Below, piece after piece: positions 1 to 11,621 of a DNA stretch of 64,000 nt; positions within the stretch are counted from its first letter, which is position 1; every line of letters begins with the position of its first letter. The notes under the pieces were generated by a model. It searched no databases and had not been told where the DNA came from. It saw nothing but the letters and a program-made list of their open reading frames with translations. Where the stretch lies: positions 53,734,494-53,798,493 of the forward strand of contig NC_053045.1 of NCBI RefSeq assembly GCF_003473485.1, read 5' to 3'. The stretch is from Medicago truncatula (lineage: Eukaryota; Streptophyta; Magnoliopsida; Fabales; Fabaceae). Made by a program: the position numbers and the translations under genes.

Positions 1-355
1 CACACATTTATAGTTGAACTCATTTTTACATGAATGTATCCAAACACAACTCACGTTTACAGAATCAATTCACTCAAAATCAATTCTTTTCAAAGCAAAA
101 CCAACATACTTATTATATAGTAATATTGGGGACGGACATTTTTCTTGAAGAAGATTTAGGGACGGACATTAGTTAATCATAGTTTGTGTTTTCTTAATTC
201 TGTTGAATATATTAAATTGATAGAATTATTTTTTCTCCACTTTTATGTAACAATATGTGAACATGGTTTTTAATATTGACCAAACATCAACATGGGATAG
301 TCATACATACATTATGGTTGAGTTTTTAACTACTTTCCTTCTATATATCACGCAG

Positions 356-821
356 GATAAGGCCCTCCAAGAACATAACAACATGCTCACCAAGAAGGTA
401 ATGATGTTTTTTTGCTATTGTTTTTAACAACTATGCCGAATGTGGTGTTTGGATTTGGAATAATATAACAGTACATGACAAAATGATTTGAGTGAAAACC
501 TGCAGATAAAGGAAAAAGAGAAGGAACTGCAAAATAGTGTGGAGGTGACTCCAATTGAAACACAACCATTGGAATCCATGAATACTACAGGGTTAGTGTC
601 TTTTCTTTCATGTATAATTGAATTCAAAGGTTCCCACCTCTCTGACCGTTGTGTATAGTGTATATTCATCTGCATGAATTTATATTTGATTTTATGTACC
701 TAATATGTTGTGTTGATGCAGATCAGGGTCCCTACAAGCGAATTGCAATGAAGAAACAGCAGCACAAACAAGAGGTGGTGCCATTCTTCCGTCTTGGATG
801 ATTCGTCCTATAAATGAATAG
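356..821 (+). CDS. FUL: FUL/AGL8-type MADS-box transcription factor, last three coding exons (5' part lies outside the window)
   Basis: Three exons with GT-AG borders join in frame: 356-397, 506-591 and 722-821 (TAG at 819-821). The first is exactly 42 nt and encodes DKALQEHNNMLTKK, the end of the keratin-like K domain; a 42-nt exon here is typical of type II MADS genes. The second begins IKEKEKELQ, and the third ends ILPSWMIRPINE, which fits the paleoAP1/FUL C-terminal motif (L-P-x-W-M-L/I) rather than the farnesylated euAP1 ending. The MADS and I domains and most of the K domain would lie left of base 1. Family role: nuclear DNA-binding factor in floral transition, meristem identity and fruit development. 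BASL-like and DOF5.4-like genes in the same window match the Arabidopsis FUL neighbourhood and support the FUL rather than AP1 call. Confidence 0.82.
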
Positions 822-1079
822 TAGCAGAAAAAGATAATTACGTACATTTGTAGTATTGTACCACTTTTCTTTATTCAAAACCCAAAAACAGCTTGTAGGA
901 AGCCTATAGATATAGTATATCATCGATATAGGCATATGATGGTTGATGACTCACTACCTGCATTGTAATTGTGTAATTATGTAACATGTCTGACTCAATT
1001 ACATTGTTGCTGGACCGGCCATACTAAATGGTCTCGCTATAAATACAAGTCTATATATATATATATATTAAGGAGTGTT

Positions 1080-1300
1080 TTTTTTTTTTTTTTTTTGAGA
1101 TATATTGAGGAGTTTTTATATTGAGGATATTCTCTGCGCGCAACTGCATAGACTAATCCATCAAGCCTTGTAGAACCCAAATGGACGACAAGCTCTCCTT
1201 AAAAATTTTAACGCTGCTACATGCTCAAGGTTGGATTCAAACCCAGGACCTTGGTCAAACTAGAAAAGACTCGTTCTATCTCATCTAAGCGTTCTTGGGT
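1080..1300 (-). mobile_element. tRNA-derived SINE, reverse orientation, with near-perfect TSD
   Basis: A poly-T run at the left end is the poly(A) tail of a minus-strand element, and the tRNA-like head lies at the right. A box B-like GGTTTGAATCC is readable on the minus strand near 1230-1245. The element is flanked by ATATTAAGGAGTGTT (1065-1079) and ATATTGAGGAGTGTT (1301-1315), a 15-bp TSD with one mismatch. Length is about 221 bp. Confidence 0.65.
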
Positions 1301-1315
1301 ATATTGAGGAGTGTT

Positions 1316-1883
1316 AGTAACCTGTATTCTAACATATTTTCTTAAATTTGTTTAAATTTATATGGATTTCACCAAATTATGAGTTTTTTTTTATAAATTG
1401 ATAGAACTCATATGAATAAACTTAAAGAAGACACTGTGGTGTATGTTAGAAACAATTATTAAAACAAAAAAGAAGAAATGGTATTTTATTAGTGTTTGTA
1501 CTTTGTTGTTAGGACATATCATTGTTAGTTAGTTAAAATTTAGTTATTAGAGGTTATTAATTTGTTTTACAAGCAAACCGGATAGTTGAACTTCTATTCT
1601 AATTAGTTAGTTAGAAGTTAGGATATATCATTGTTTTACAAATAAATTTATACGGATCTCACCAAATTATGAGTTTTATACAAATTTGACAGAACTCATA
1701 AATATCAACTAAAAGAAGATTGTGCATTGGAATATGAATGTCAGAAAAAATTATTTAAATAGTAGAAATGGTATTTTATTAGTGTATGTGTCTAATTTTT
1801 GTGTTTGATAAACATTTCTCTTTATTTAGTAGAAGAATATGTGACTTTCATAAATCAATGTATAGATACTGATAAGACTTAAG
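1316..1883. repeat. AT-rich spacer with a degenerate direct repeat
   Basis: No gene is visible. A segment of about 100 bp near 1350-1460 recurs imperfectly near 1645-1750; both contain CACCAAATTATGAGTTTT followed by a stretch with AGAACTCATA. No terminal inverted repeats or target duplications were recognised around it. Confidence 0.4.
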
Positions 1884-1949
1884 AGGAGTCTTAATAACAA
1901 ACTCTTTTTTTTTTTTTTTTGAAGGAAGGAGTCTTAATAACAAACTCTT
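1884..1949. mobile_element. Tail-only micro-retroposon with a 23-bp target duplication
   Basis: A perfect 23-bp direct repeat (1884-1906 and 1927-1949, starting AGGAGTCTTAAT) flanks only 20 bp made of a T run followed by GAAGGA. This looks like a retroposon inserted in reverse orientation and reduced to its poly(A) tail. Confidence 0.6.
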
Positions 1950-2215
1950 AAATACCTTGATTTTTGTTTGGAACTGATATGTGCCAAAGTTTTCAACAAA
2001 AACAAAAAGAAAATGTACTATTCGGTGCTTGATAAAAAGAAACAGTTCAACTTTAGAATGTGTTTGTTAAAAAAAAAAAACATTACTATTGTTTTTTTAG
2101 AGGGGTTTGTTTTTGAAAATTTTAAATCTTTTCCTTTTAAAAACAAATGTGAAAAAAAATACATTAATCCTGAAGTTATTACAAATTTTAAAAACATATT
2201 TTTAGTCCACAAATA

Positions 2216-2345
2216 CTAGCTGAATTGGTAAAAGAATACTGAAATTGTTAAGTCGGATGTCGTGATCGGAGTTCGTATACTGGTCCTTCTACTTGTGTAT
2301 GAGTTTTATAGTTATTTGTCATTTCGTCAATCTAAAAAATATTAT
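2216..2345 (+). mobile_element. tRNA-derived SINE, family A
   Basis: A box A-like region (AGCTGAATTGGTAAA) is followed by GAAATTGTTAAG, a box B-like GGAGTTCGTATAC, and a body ending with TTGTCATTTCGTC before an A-rich tail. The same order is found near 19628, 25751 and 39091, so the copies define one family. The target duplication is not clear. Confidence 0.6.
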
Positions 2346-2704
2346 ACATAAATTTTAAAAGCATGTTCTTGTAGACTAAAATGTTCATGAATGAAAGATA
2401 AAAGCAGCATTTAATACAACTAAACTAGATATGTAGGCAAATACACTTGCAGACTAAAATAAATGTTGATGTGAGTTTTTTTCTTCTCCTTTTAGTAAAT
2501 TAAACTACATTCAAATGATAAAATATGGATCAAAATGATCATTTGTTATTGAGTAAGAGAGTGAAATACACGCTAACGATACACAAACAAATTTCATAAT
2601 TTTTGAGAAAAGTACTTTTAACTTTTAACATATATTTGATTTGATGTACCACTAAGTTGTGAATAGCAACAAGAGATATTATTACCCCTGATACATATAT
2701 ATAA

Positions 2705-3490
2705 TCCTTGAGATGGGAGAGATAGTGTTGAAGAAATCTACAATTTCTTCTTGTCTAAATTATTTGACTCCTACAACACAAGTGTTGTATTTGTCAACTG
2801 TTCCATCGAGTTTTAGTTTCTTTTTTAAAATCCATTTACAATCTAATGGTTAGCAACAAGGAGGAAAATTCATTAAATGATAGATCTTGTTTGATTCTAA
2901 CCATTTAGGGCTTCTGGCCACAAATATGCATTCAAGGAAGACAAAAACTTCTTGGAGGTTTGTTTGATCTTACTCTAATGTATAGAGCATGTAATCGAGT
3001 CCATAATCTTTTGCAACTCTTGCTCTTTCACCTCTTCTAGGTTCTATTTCATCTTGCCTAATGTTCAAAATGCTCATGATCACGAGAATGCATCAGTTGT
3101 GGTGCCCCGCTATTTCTCAATTTGAAGGGGAATTTATTTTTATAGAAGTCAACATCGTTTGACTCTATAATCACTTTAGATCATAAAACTTATATGCTTA
3201 GTTGTTAATTGCATACCGTCAAATATATATTCATAAATCTTATTGTCGTGTTTAACTCTCTGGGGTCAAAGATGAGTCAAGCTAGACAACCACAAGTTTG
3301 AAAATAACACAAGTTCAATTATGTTTTACTTCAAAATTTCATAGGGAAAAATTTTGTCCGTAAACTTCGTAAAACTCTATTTAGCACAAAACAAACGGTT
3401 ATTAAAAGTTACCCCCACTAATGAGATGCAACACTAGAGTTGAGCATAATGGCAACAACTAATTCGATAAATATTTTGTTTTTTAATTAC
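2705..3490 (-). pseudogene. Degenerate Ty1/Copia retrotransposon pol fragment
   Basis: Read on the minus strand in broken frames, the segment gives recognisable Copia polyprotein pieces. Nearest the left end is the start of the reverse transcriptase (WIFKKKLKLDGTVDKY, then FRQEEIVDFFNTISPISR). Before it comes the linker (VAKDYGLDYMLYTLE, LESNKIYHLMNFPP), and upstream, at higher coordinates, the region after the integrase (TYRF-like, then ESNDVDFYENKFPF-like). Several stops and shifts occur. No LTRs were identified, so this is a fragment of an old insertion. The family assignment is from recognition of these conserved Copia blocks. Confidence 0.7.
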
Positions 3491-4592
3491 GTTTATGGTT
3501 CACTTTAAGGAATATGGTCCAATTCATGCATGTATATTTCCATTTTCTTTATAAAAAGGTTTTTTCTAAATTACCTTTGAAAATTCATGGGCAATTTACC
3601 CAAATCAATCAAAATTTTTCATGTGTACTCCATTAGAATAATAATATTTATTATTTTATTTTGCAAAAATTTAGCATGTATTTTATTATTTGCATATTCA
3701 CCCCATCTTAAATTAATGATTTTTTACAATTTAAACCATCACAATAATTAAATTTCTCCTCTAATCCAATCACTCCTTTTTATTTTTTATCAAATTTGGA
3801 ATTTAATGCCAAAGACCATGCATTCATTCAAATTTAGTTGAACAACTTTGCAAAAATCATTAAAAATTAAAATTATCACTCGTGGGAATTGAACTTGAAT
3901 GCACCCACTTATTTGAAATGTTTTCCCAAACCACTTGACCAATACATTTTTTATGAATTAAATTGAAATGCAAAAATATGTTATTAGTGAGCAATTTTTT
4001 TTTTTTTTTTTTGCAGTGACTTATAATTTAGCTTTAGTAAAAATAATAATAATCATTTTATATGTGTATATTTATGAAATAGTAAATCTTTCTTAAAAAA
4101 TAATAATAAATTCATTCAATTGATTTTTTATATTGTAAATATCATTCTTTTATATAAATTCATACTTTTATATAGATTCGATGAACTACAACATTGTTTC
4201 ATTTGTGATCAACCGAATTTTGACTTATTTTAGATACTATCTTTCATTTGGATCAGATAAATTGTTTAAAGGTATTAATTTTTTTTTGCAGAGTCTTATA
4301 AATTATAACCTAGCTTTAGTAAAAAAACATTTTATGTATATTTATGAAATAGTAAATCTTTCTTAAAAAAAAAATATGAATCATTCATTTGATTTTTTAT
4401 ATTTTAAATATCTTTCTTTTATATAAATTCATACTTTTATATAGATTCGATGAACTACAACAATGTTTCATTTGTGATCAACCAAATTATGATTTATTTT
4501 AGATAATATCTTTCATTTGGATCAGATAAATTATTTAAAGGTATTAATTTTTTTTTGCAATGTCTTATAAGTTATAACTTAGCTTTAGTAAA

Positions 4593-6238
4593 AAAAAAAG
4601 GCTTATTTAATTCTTTGGTTTTATTTTGGTCTCACAATTAATAAAACTCACGTTTTAGTCCTTCACTTTTCCCACAGTTTGCCAAATAAATTAACTTTAA
4701 CCTCAAATATCTATGGTGAACCCACTGGTCCACTATAGATCCTATTTTTTTTTTAATATAAACCGTTTGATCTTTTTTAATAAAGAAGGATTGTTAGATC
4801 ATGCATGTCCACTGTATCTTACTGTGAACCAACAACATCTAGCATTATATCCCATACTTCATCTTCCTCCTTCCCCTCATTCATCACCTTCATAAAAAAA
4901 AATCCAGAGAAAATCCAGATAACCACCATCAACACCGTTGTCTATATATCCATCATCTCAATCCCTCTCTCTCAATCGAACCCACGCACCCCAAATCCGA
5001 ATTCGAATTCGACAATAAAAAATTGAAGCTGGGATTGATTTTTTATTGAGAAGTCAAAAATGAAAGAGAAGGAGGAGAATGCAATGAAGATGATAGAAGG
5101 GGAAATGGTATCCGATGGAGAAGAGAGAGCATGAGAGGTAAAGAATAGTTTAGGAAAAAAGGGTTTAAGGGGATAGAGAGTAGATCGGGATTGAGAGAGA
5201 TAGATTGGAAAAAAAATCAATTTTTTTTAAGCATTGTCATTGAGAACTATTGTGATTACATCTATGATTCTGGAATTCTTCTGCTTAACAGTCCTTCTTG
5301 GTTCAGCAAAAACGATGCAAATCTATAGGAAGATGAATTGAGTTAAAAATTGGAATAATAAGGAATGAATGAATATGAATCAGAAGAAGCAAAGAGATAT
5401 TCTTGACGTGGGAGAAAAGATTAATGAGAATTAGAATCTTGTCCAAATATTATGTAACAACATAAGAATCTTAAAAAAATTCCTTTAAATTTATCTATTT
5501 ATTTTTTAAAATGTTGGATCTTCTTGTTGTTGATTGATGATTATGGATTTTGTTTTAATGGTATAATTGGGATAATAAAAAAGCAAATATTAAATATACT
5601 CATATAGTTTGTTACACTTTTTAAATGATAAAGGAAAAAAACCAGACACACATATCGTATTTGTTACATTTGTTTTAATATTTAAATTTATTCTTATTTA
5701 TTTGTTACATGTGTTGTTTGTATTAAAAATTAAGGGTATTTTTGGAAAGAAAAATCCTGCCCAAAAGTGCTGAAAGAGATAGTTTTCTATATATAACTAG
5801 CGAAAAAACGGGCACGTGACATGTGTAAATTATGAACGGTATTTTATAAGAAATTTTGATTTTGATTAAAATTATAAGTGCAAATATTTGTGAAATTAAA
5901 ATTGTAACTAACCCAAAAAAATCATGTTTATCTTTTACCACACAACACAGTAGTTTAACAAATATAATACAAATTCTTATCTTTTTTTAATACCACCAAG
6001 AATGTAACATTAATATAGGAAAATTTGTTTAAGGGTATAATTGAAATTTTAAAAAATTCAGCCCAAACTCTCTATTCCCTTCATATATAGTATATATAGT
6101 ATTTTGTCAAAAAAAAAAAAAAAAGTATATAAAGTATTGTTCCTGTTGTAGTGGTATATTTCCTATTTTAATGAGATTTCATTTTTCTAATTCAAATTTA
6201 ATATAATATTATTAAAGGATAAAATAGTAAATAAAATA
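4593..6238. other. Interior of the Mutator-like element; no convincing gene
   Basis: The stretch between the inverted arms holds a region (about 4800-5240) less AT-biased than its surroundings. It looks like a plant 5' leader (CT-rich, around 4860-4980) followed by a 24-codon reading frame starting at 5060 (MKEKEENAMKMIEGEM...). This could be a captured host fragment, but I do not recognise its source. The remainder is AT-rich. A tail-only micro-insertion lies at 6089-6138. Confidence 0.3.
6089..6138 (+). mobile_element. Tail-only micro-retroposon
   Basis: AGTATATATAGTATT (6089-6103) and AGTATATAAAGTATT (6124-6138) flank a 20-bp insert of TTGTC plus an A run. The duplication matches at 14 of 15 positions. 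Confidence 0.5.
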
Positions 6239-6544
6239 GGTTTAATTGCACTTTTGGACCCCTACCTTTCCAAAATTTGCGGTTATGGACTCCTAACTAA
6301 TTTAAATACAAAACAGCCCCCTATGTTTTGATTTTTTGGCAGTTTTGGACCCCCAATCCATTGTTGACTCGGTCAACGCTGACGTGGCACCCTAAGTGAG
6401 GTGCCACTTGTCAATTTTTTTTTGCCTTGGGGGTCCAAAACTGCTAAAGAATCAAAACATAGGGGACTGTTTTGTATTTAAATTAGTTAGGGGTCCATAA
6501 CCGCAACTTTTGGAAAGATAGGGGTCCAAAAGTGCAATTAAGCC
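6239..6544. mobile_element. 306-bp Mutator-type foldback MITE with 9-bp TSD
   Basis: AATAAAATA flanks both ends (6230-6238 and 6545-6553). Ends read GGTTTAATTGCAC and, inverted, GGCTTAATTGCAC. The two halves are long inverted repeats of about 130 bp (GGACCCCTACCTTTCC against GGAAAGATAGGGGTCC) around a short GC-richer centre with ACGTGGCACC. It is nested inside the large foldback element. Confidence 0.85.
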
Positions 6545-7890
6545 AATAAAATATTTTAAATGAACAGTAAAATCAAAAGTATATACATATAAAGTAATAT
6601 TTTTATGCCACATGTTGCCTTTGTAATGCCCTGAATTCTGGTAGAACTGTGCATTTGCGGTTTTATCTCATCAGTCATCGAATCTATATAAAAGTATGAA
6701 TTTATATAAAAGAATGATATTTAAAATATAAAAAAAATCAATTGAATGAATTCATTTTTTTTTTTAAGAAATATTTACTATTTCATAAATATACACATAT
6801 AAAATGATTTTTTTTTTTACTAAAGCTAGGTTATAACTTATAAGACACTGCAAAAAAAAAAAAATTAATACCTTTGAACAATTTATCTGATCAAAATGAA
6901 AGATAATACCTAAAATAAATCATAATTCGTTTGATCAAAAATGAAACAATGTTGTAGTTCATCGAATCTATATAAAAGTATAAATTTATATAAAAGAATG
7001 ATATTTAAAATATAAAAAATCAATTGAATGAATTCATTTTTTTTAAGAAAGATTTACTATTTCATAAATATACACATATAAAATGATTTTTTTTACTAAA
7101 GCTTGGTTATAACTTATAAGACCTTGCAAAAAAAAAATTATTACCTTTAAACAATTTATCTGATCCAAATGAAAGATAGTGCCTAAAATAAATCATAATT
7201 CGGTGGATTACAAATGAAACATTGTTGTAGGTCATCGAATCTATATAAAAGTATGAATTTATAAAAAAGAATGATATTTAAAATATAAAAAATCAATTGA
7301 ATGAATTCATTTTTCTTAAGAAAAATTTACTACTTCATAATTATACACATATAAAATGATTTTTTTTTACTAAAGCTAGGTTACAAAGGCACTGCAAATA
7401 AAAATAAAATAATTTGCTCACTAATAACATAATTTTGAATTCCAAATTATTTCATAAAAAATGTATTGATCAAGTGGTTCCAAAGTATATTTTAAGTAGG
7501 TGGGAGCACTCAGGTTCGATTCCCAGGGGTGATAATTTTAATTTTTAATGATTTTTGCCAAGCTAAAAAAGAGGTTTGGAGAGTGATTGGATTAGAGGTG
7601 AAATTTAATTATTGTGATGGTTTAAATTGTAAAAAATCATTAATTTAAGATGGGGTGAATATGCAAATAATAAAATACTTGCTAAATTTTTGCAAAATAA
7701 AATAATAAATGTTATTATTCCAATGGAGTACACATGAAAACTTTTGATTGGTTTGAGTAAATTGCCCATGAGTTTTTTTTTGAACAGGCAAAAATGAGAT
7801 ATATTAATACGGACACCGCAATTGTTACCGCACAAGATGTGCCCAACAATCACAAAAAATGTCAGAGTCTAAGCAAATATTACAAACAAA

Positions 7891-10800
7891 TCAGTCAATA
7901 CCCAGACATAAAAGAGGGCTCGACCACCACTGATGAGTGCCAAAACTAAATACAACATTACTAGCCTTTAACCACCACAACGAAGTTAATTTCACTTTAT
8001 CTAGCAATTGAGGCACAATACTTTGTCTATTTCTAAAAAGCCTATCATTCCTTTCATTCCACAACACCGAAACACAAAGCAACCAAATCAAGTGGAAGAA
8101 AGACCGTCGCCCTCTCGAACAACCTGCATAATGAATAAATTGCACAAAGTGATCTGAAGTTGATTGAGAGTCGACACCTACCACTCCTAACCAATGCCGC
8201 ACCATCGGCCATAATGCACCAAAAGTTGCACAAGACAAAAACAAATGAGTAACATCTTCGACAATCCCACATCCAGCAACGCAGAACCGCTCCTCCACAG
8301 ATAGAATGCCACAATTTGCCAAATTAAGTTTTGTAGGTAACCGATCCCTCAGAAGTCGCCAAGCAAGGATAGAGACTTTGAGAGGGACCTGTTTATGCCA
8401 AATTAAGTCCACATTATGGTGTAACTGGGGCTGCTCATGTGATGTCAGCATGTCATAGACTCCACGTACAGAATACCCATCATCATGATTAGGTAACCAG
8501 AGCCATCTGTCTAACACTGAGTCCTGCAAAGAAACTGTTAGTAACAAAGCCCTACACTCCTCTACCAACTCCTCCTCCCAAGCCCACAACCGCCTACGCC
8601 ACCTCAGCGCCTCCCCGCCCACATCCACCCCCAGCAGGAACATATTCCTAACTGAGATTGATTTGTGAACAGTCAAGTCAAAAAGGCGCCTAAACCGGAC
8701 ACAAAGAGGAACATCTCCGCACCAACAATCACGCCAAAAATCAGTATCTGCCCCATCTCCCACTCTCCTCCTAACACAAGACCCAAACCATCCCTCTCCA
8801 CCCTCACCTATCCCATCTCTAATCCTCACAATCTCCCTCCACCACGAAGAACAACTCCGGCCCCCATCCTCCAAACCGCCATCCTCCACACCATACCTAG
8901 CCACTAACACCTTTCTCCACAAAGCATCCCGCTCCAATAACAACCTCCAACACCATTTACCCAACAAAGCAATGTTAAACTCCCTCAACCTCTTAACCCC
9001 CCAACCCTCCATACTCCTTCCTCATACTCAAAGAATCCCACCTAACCCAAGATATTTTTCTTTTTTCCTCACCCCCTCCCCAAAAAAATTTATTAAACAA
9101 AGATTCAATGGAAGAGATTATACCTGTCAGAGCTTTGAAGAAGGAAAGTGCATAGACATGTAGAGCAGTCAGGACAGACTTTAGAAGAATCAAACGACCA
9201 CCGAAAGATAGGAACCGACTTTGCCAACCAGACAATCTAGATTTAATACGATCCACCACAGGTTCCCAAAACAAAAGACGACGCGGATCGCCCCCAATCG
9301 AGAGCCCCAAATAGAGAAACAGGATTTTACCTACTTTGCACCCCAACACAGAAGCCGCTTCTGACAACCACGAATCATTAATATTAACCCCTACCAGAGA
9401 ACTCTTATGAAAATTAACTTTCAAACCCGACATAGCTTCAAACAAAACTAGACCAGCCCTCAGCGCCCGCACATTAGCCCAGCTTTTGTTCCCAATAAGA
9501 AGAGTATCATCAACGAACTGTAAATGAGACACCACCACTGAATTCTCTCTCCCCACTCTATACCCCGTAAACAGATCTGTGTCTACCAACGCTTTCATCA
9601 ACACATTCAAACCCTCTGCTGCCAATAAAAATAAGAAAGGAGATAGAGGATCACCCTGACGTAATCCCCGTTCAAGAGAAAACTCATCAGTAGGACTGCC
9701 ATTCACAAGAACTGAGGCAGTAGCAGTACAAACACATTCTCTAATCCACTTTCGCCACACCGTCGGGAACGACATACTCCCCATCACCTCGTTAAGGTAC
9801 CCCCAATCTACCGAATCATACGCCTTTTCAAAATCTACTTTGAACAACAAAAGGTCTTTCTTAGATCTCCTTGCCTCATCAACCACCTCATTCGCAATCA
9901 AGATACCATCAAGAATTTGTCTATCCTTCACAAAAGCAGACTGAGTTTCAGACACAACACTCCCAATAACCTGCCTCAACCTGTTTGCTAGAATTTTCGC
10001 CAAAATTTTGTACAAGCTCCCCACCAAAGAAATAGGGCGAAACTCATTCAACGATTGATGGCTAGCAACTTTAGGAATAAGGGCGATGAATGTAGAATTT
10101 ATGCCTTTCGTCAATTTCCCATTCCTATGGAATTCAGTCACAAAGCGCACAAGCTCTGTTTTCATCTCAGGCCAAAAAGACTTAAAAAAACCCAAGTTGA
10201 TCCCATCAGGGCCCGGGCTCTTGAAACTATCACAATCCCACACTGCCGCCTTGATCTCATCCTCAGAAAAGGGTTTGACCAACCCGCCCCTCTCTAAAAG
10301 AGAGATTTTCCTAAACTGAAGGTGACCCACACTCGGTCGCTCCAATCTTGGATTAAGAAAATGATTTTTAAAATGCATAAACACAGCTTGACGAACAGGT
10401 TGAACACCCTCTACCATAACCCCATCCACCAATATCGAAGACAACGAATTCATTCTTCTCCTTGCGGCCAGAACAGAGTGAAAAAAACTTTGAATTAGCA
10501 TCTCCATCCCGGAGCCAGTTTAAACGTGTCTGCTGCCAACAAATACTTGTATTAAGACGAGATAGAGAGTGAATATCCGTCGAAATACCATGAAGTTCAC
10601 TGATTTCGTCCTCTGACAGCTCCCCTTCCTCCCCTTTACCGTCTAAGAGCGCTTGTCTGTTCTTTAACTCACCAATCTTTGAAGGTAAATTATGAGTATT
10701 TGAAACATGCCAATCTTTAAGAGCCACCTTTAAAAGTTTCAATTTTTCTTTAAGAACATGACCACCCCACCCAGACACCTGAAGCGAACCCCACTTTTCA

Positions 10801-11609
10801 CGAACAAAATCATAATAGCCAGGCATATCTTGCCAACACTTCAACAGACGCACCGGTCTCGGACCCCAATTCTCTTCATCCACAGACAAAACTATAGGAC
10901 AGTGATCAGATAAACCTCTTAAATGTGCCACCTGAATGCAGTTAGGCCACACCAAACACCATTCTTCAGAAAGCAAGAACCTATCCAATCTACTCATCGA
11001 GCGTCCATCCCCCTTAAACCAAGTAAACTTCCTCCCACATAAAGGTAAATCAATCAAAACTCTATCTTCAATAAAATCATTAAAAGGTGCACAATCATCC
11101 ACCAACTGAGAACCTCTAACCGAACGCCTTTCTTCGACTGACCGCACAGTGTTGAAATCCCCGCAAACACAAACCTTGTTATTCCCTAAAGAAAGCAACC
11201 TCGCTGACAGTAAATTCCACAACACTTGTTGAGCACTCCTATTACAAGGTGCATACACATTAACAATATAAAAGTCCTCATTGGTCTTAATAAACCTTCC
11301 ATGAATCATCAGAAAGTGCGCACCACGAACGGTGTACCAAACCTCCACTTCCGACTTATCCCAAATCGTAACCAAACCACCAGATGCCCCCACAGACGGG
11401 CTATAAGAAAAGTCATGATTCGTAGGACCCCAAACCGAAGTACATAAAAACTCATCAACAACCTCCATCTTAGTTTCTTGAATACACAACACAAAAGGCC
11501 TCTTTTCCCGCACTAACTCCTTAACTTCCCTTCGCTTTTCCATCCCTCCTAAACCCCGGACATTCCACGACACAATCCTCATTACAAACACCCTCCCCCC
11601 ACCACCCAT
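7891..11609 (-). pseudogene. LINE ORF2: endonuclease, reverse transcriptase and zf-RVT, split by two +1 homopolymer shifts
   Basis: The ATG at 11609 opens an apurinic-endonuclease-like domain (IVSWNVRGLGG, CIQETKM, CGDFN, SDHCPIVLS). The frame shifts at an A7 tract (T7 on the coding strand, 10481-10487), where six T would restore the usual SKFFHSVL continuity. Reverse transcriptase follows, with KSPGPDGI, IALIPKV, RPISLVGSLYK, KVDFEKAYDS, RQGDPLSPFLF and the catalytic box QFVDDTLL (V in place of the common A). A second +1 shift lies in a C6 tract at 8997-9002 (G6 coding). It separates YGGLG from VKRLREFNIALLGKW and the zf-RVT region (VSILAWRLLRDRLPTKLNL, then FLSCATFGALW). No RNase H domain follows. 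The open frame extends upstream of the ATG to a TTG at 11618, 3 nt after the ORF1 stop. Either shift could be a real mutation or an assembly error in a homopolymer. Confidence 0.88.
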
Positions 11610-11621
11610 ATCTCCCAACGC

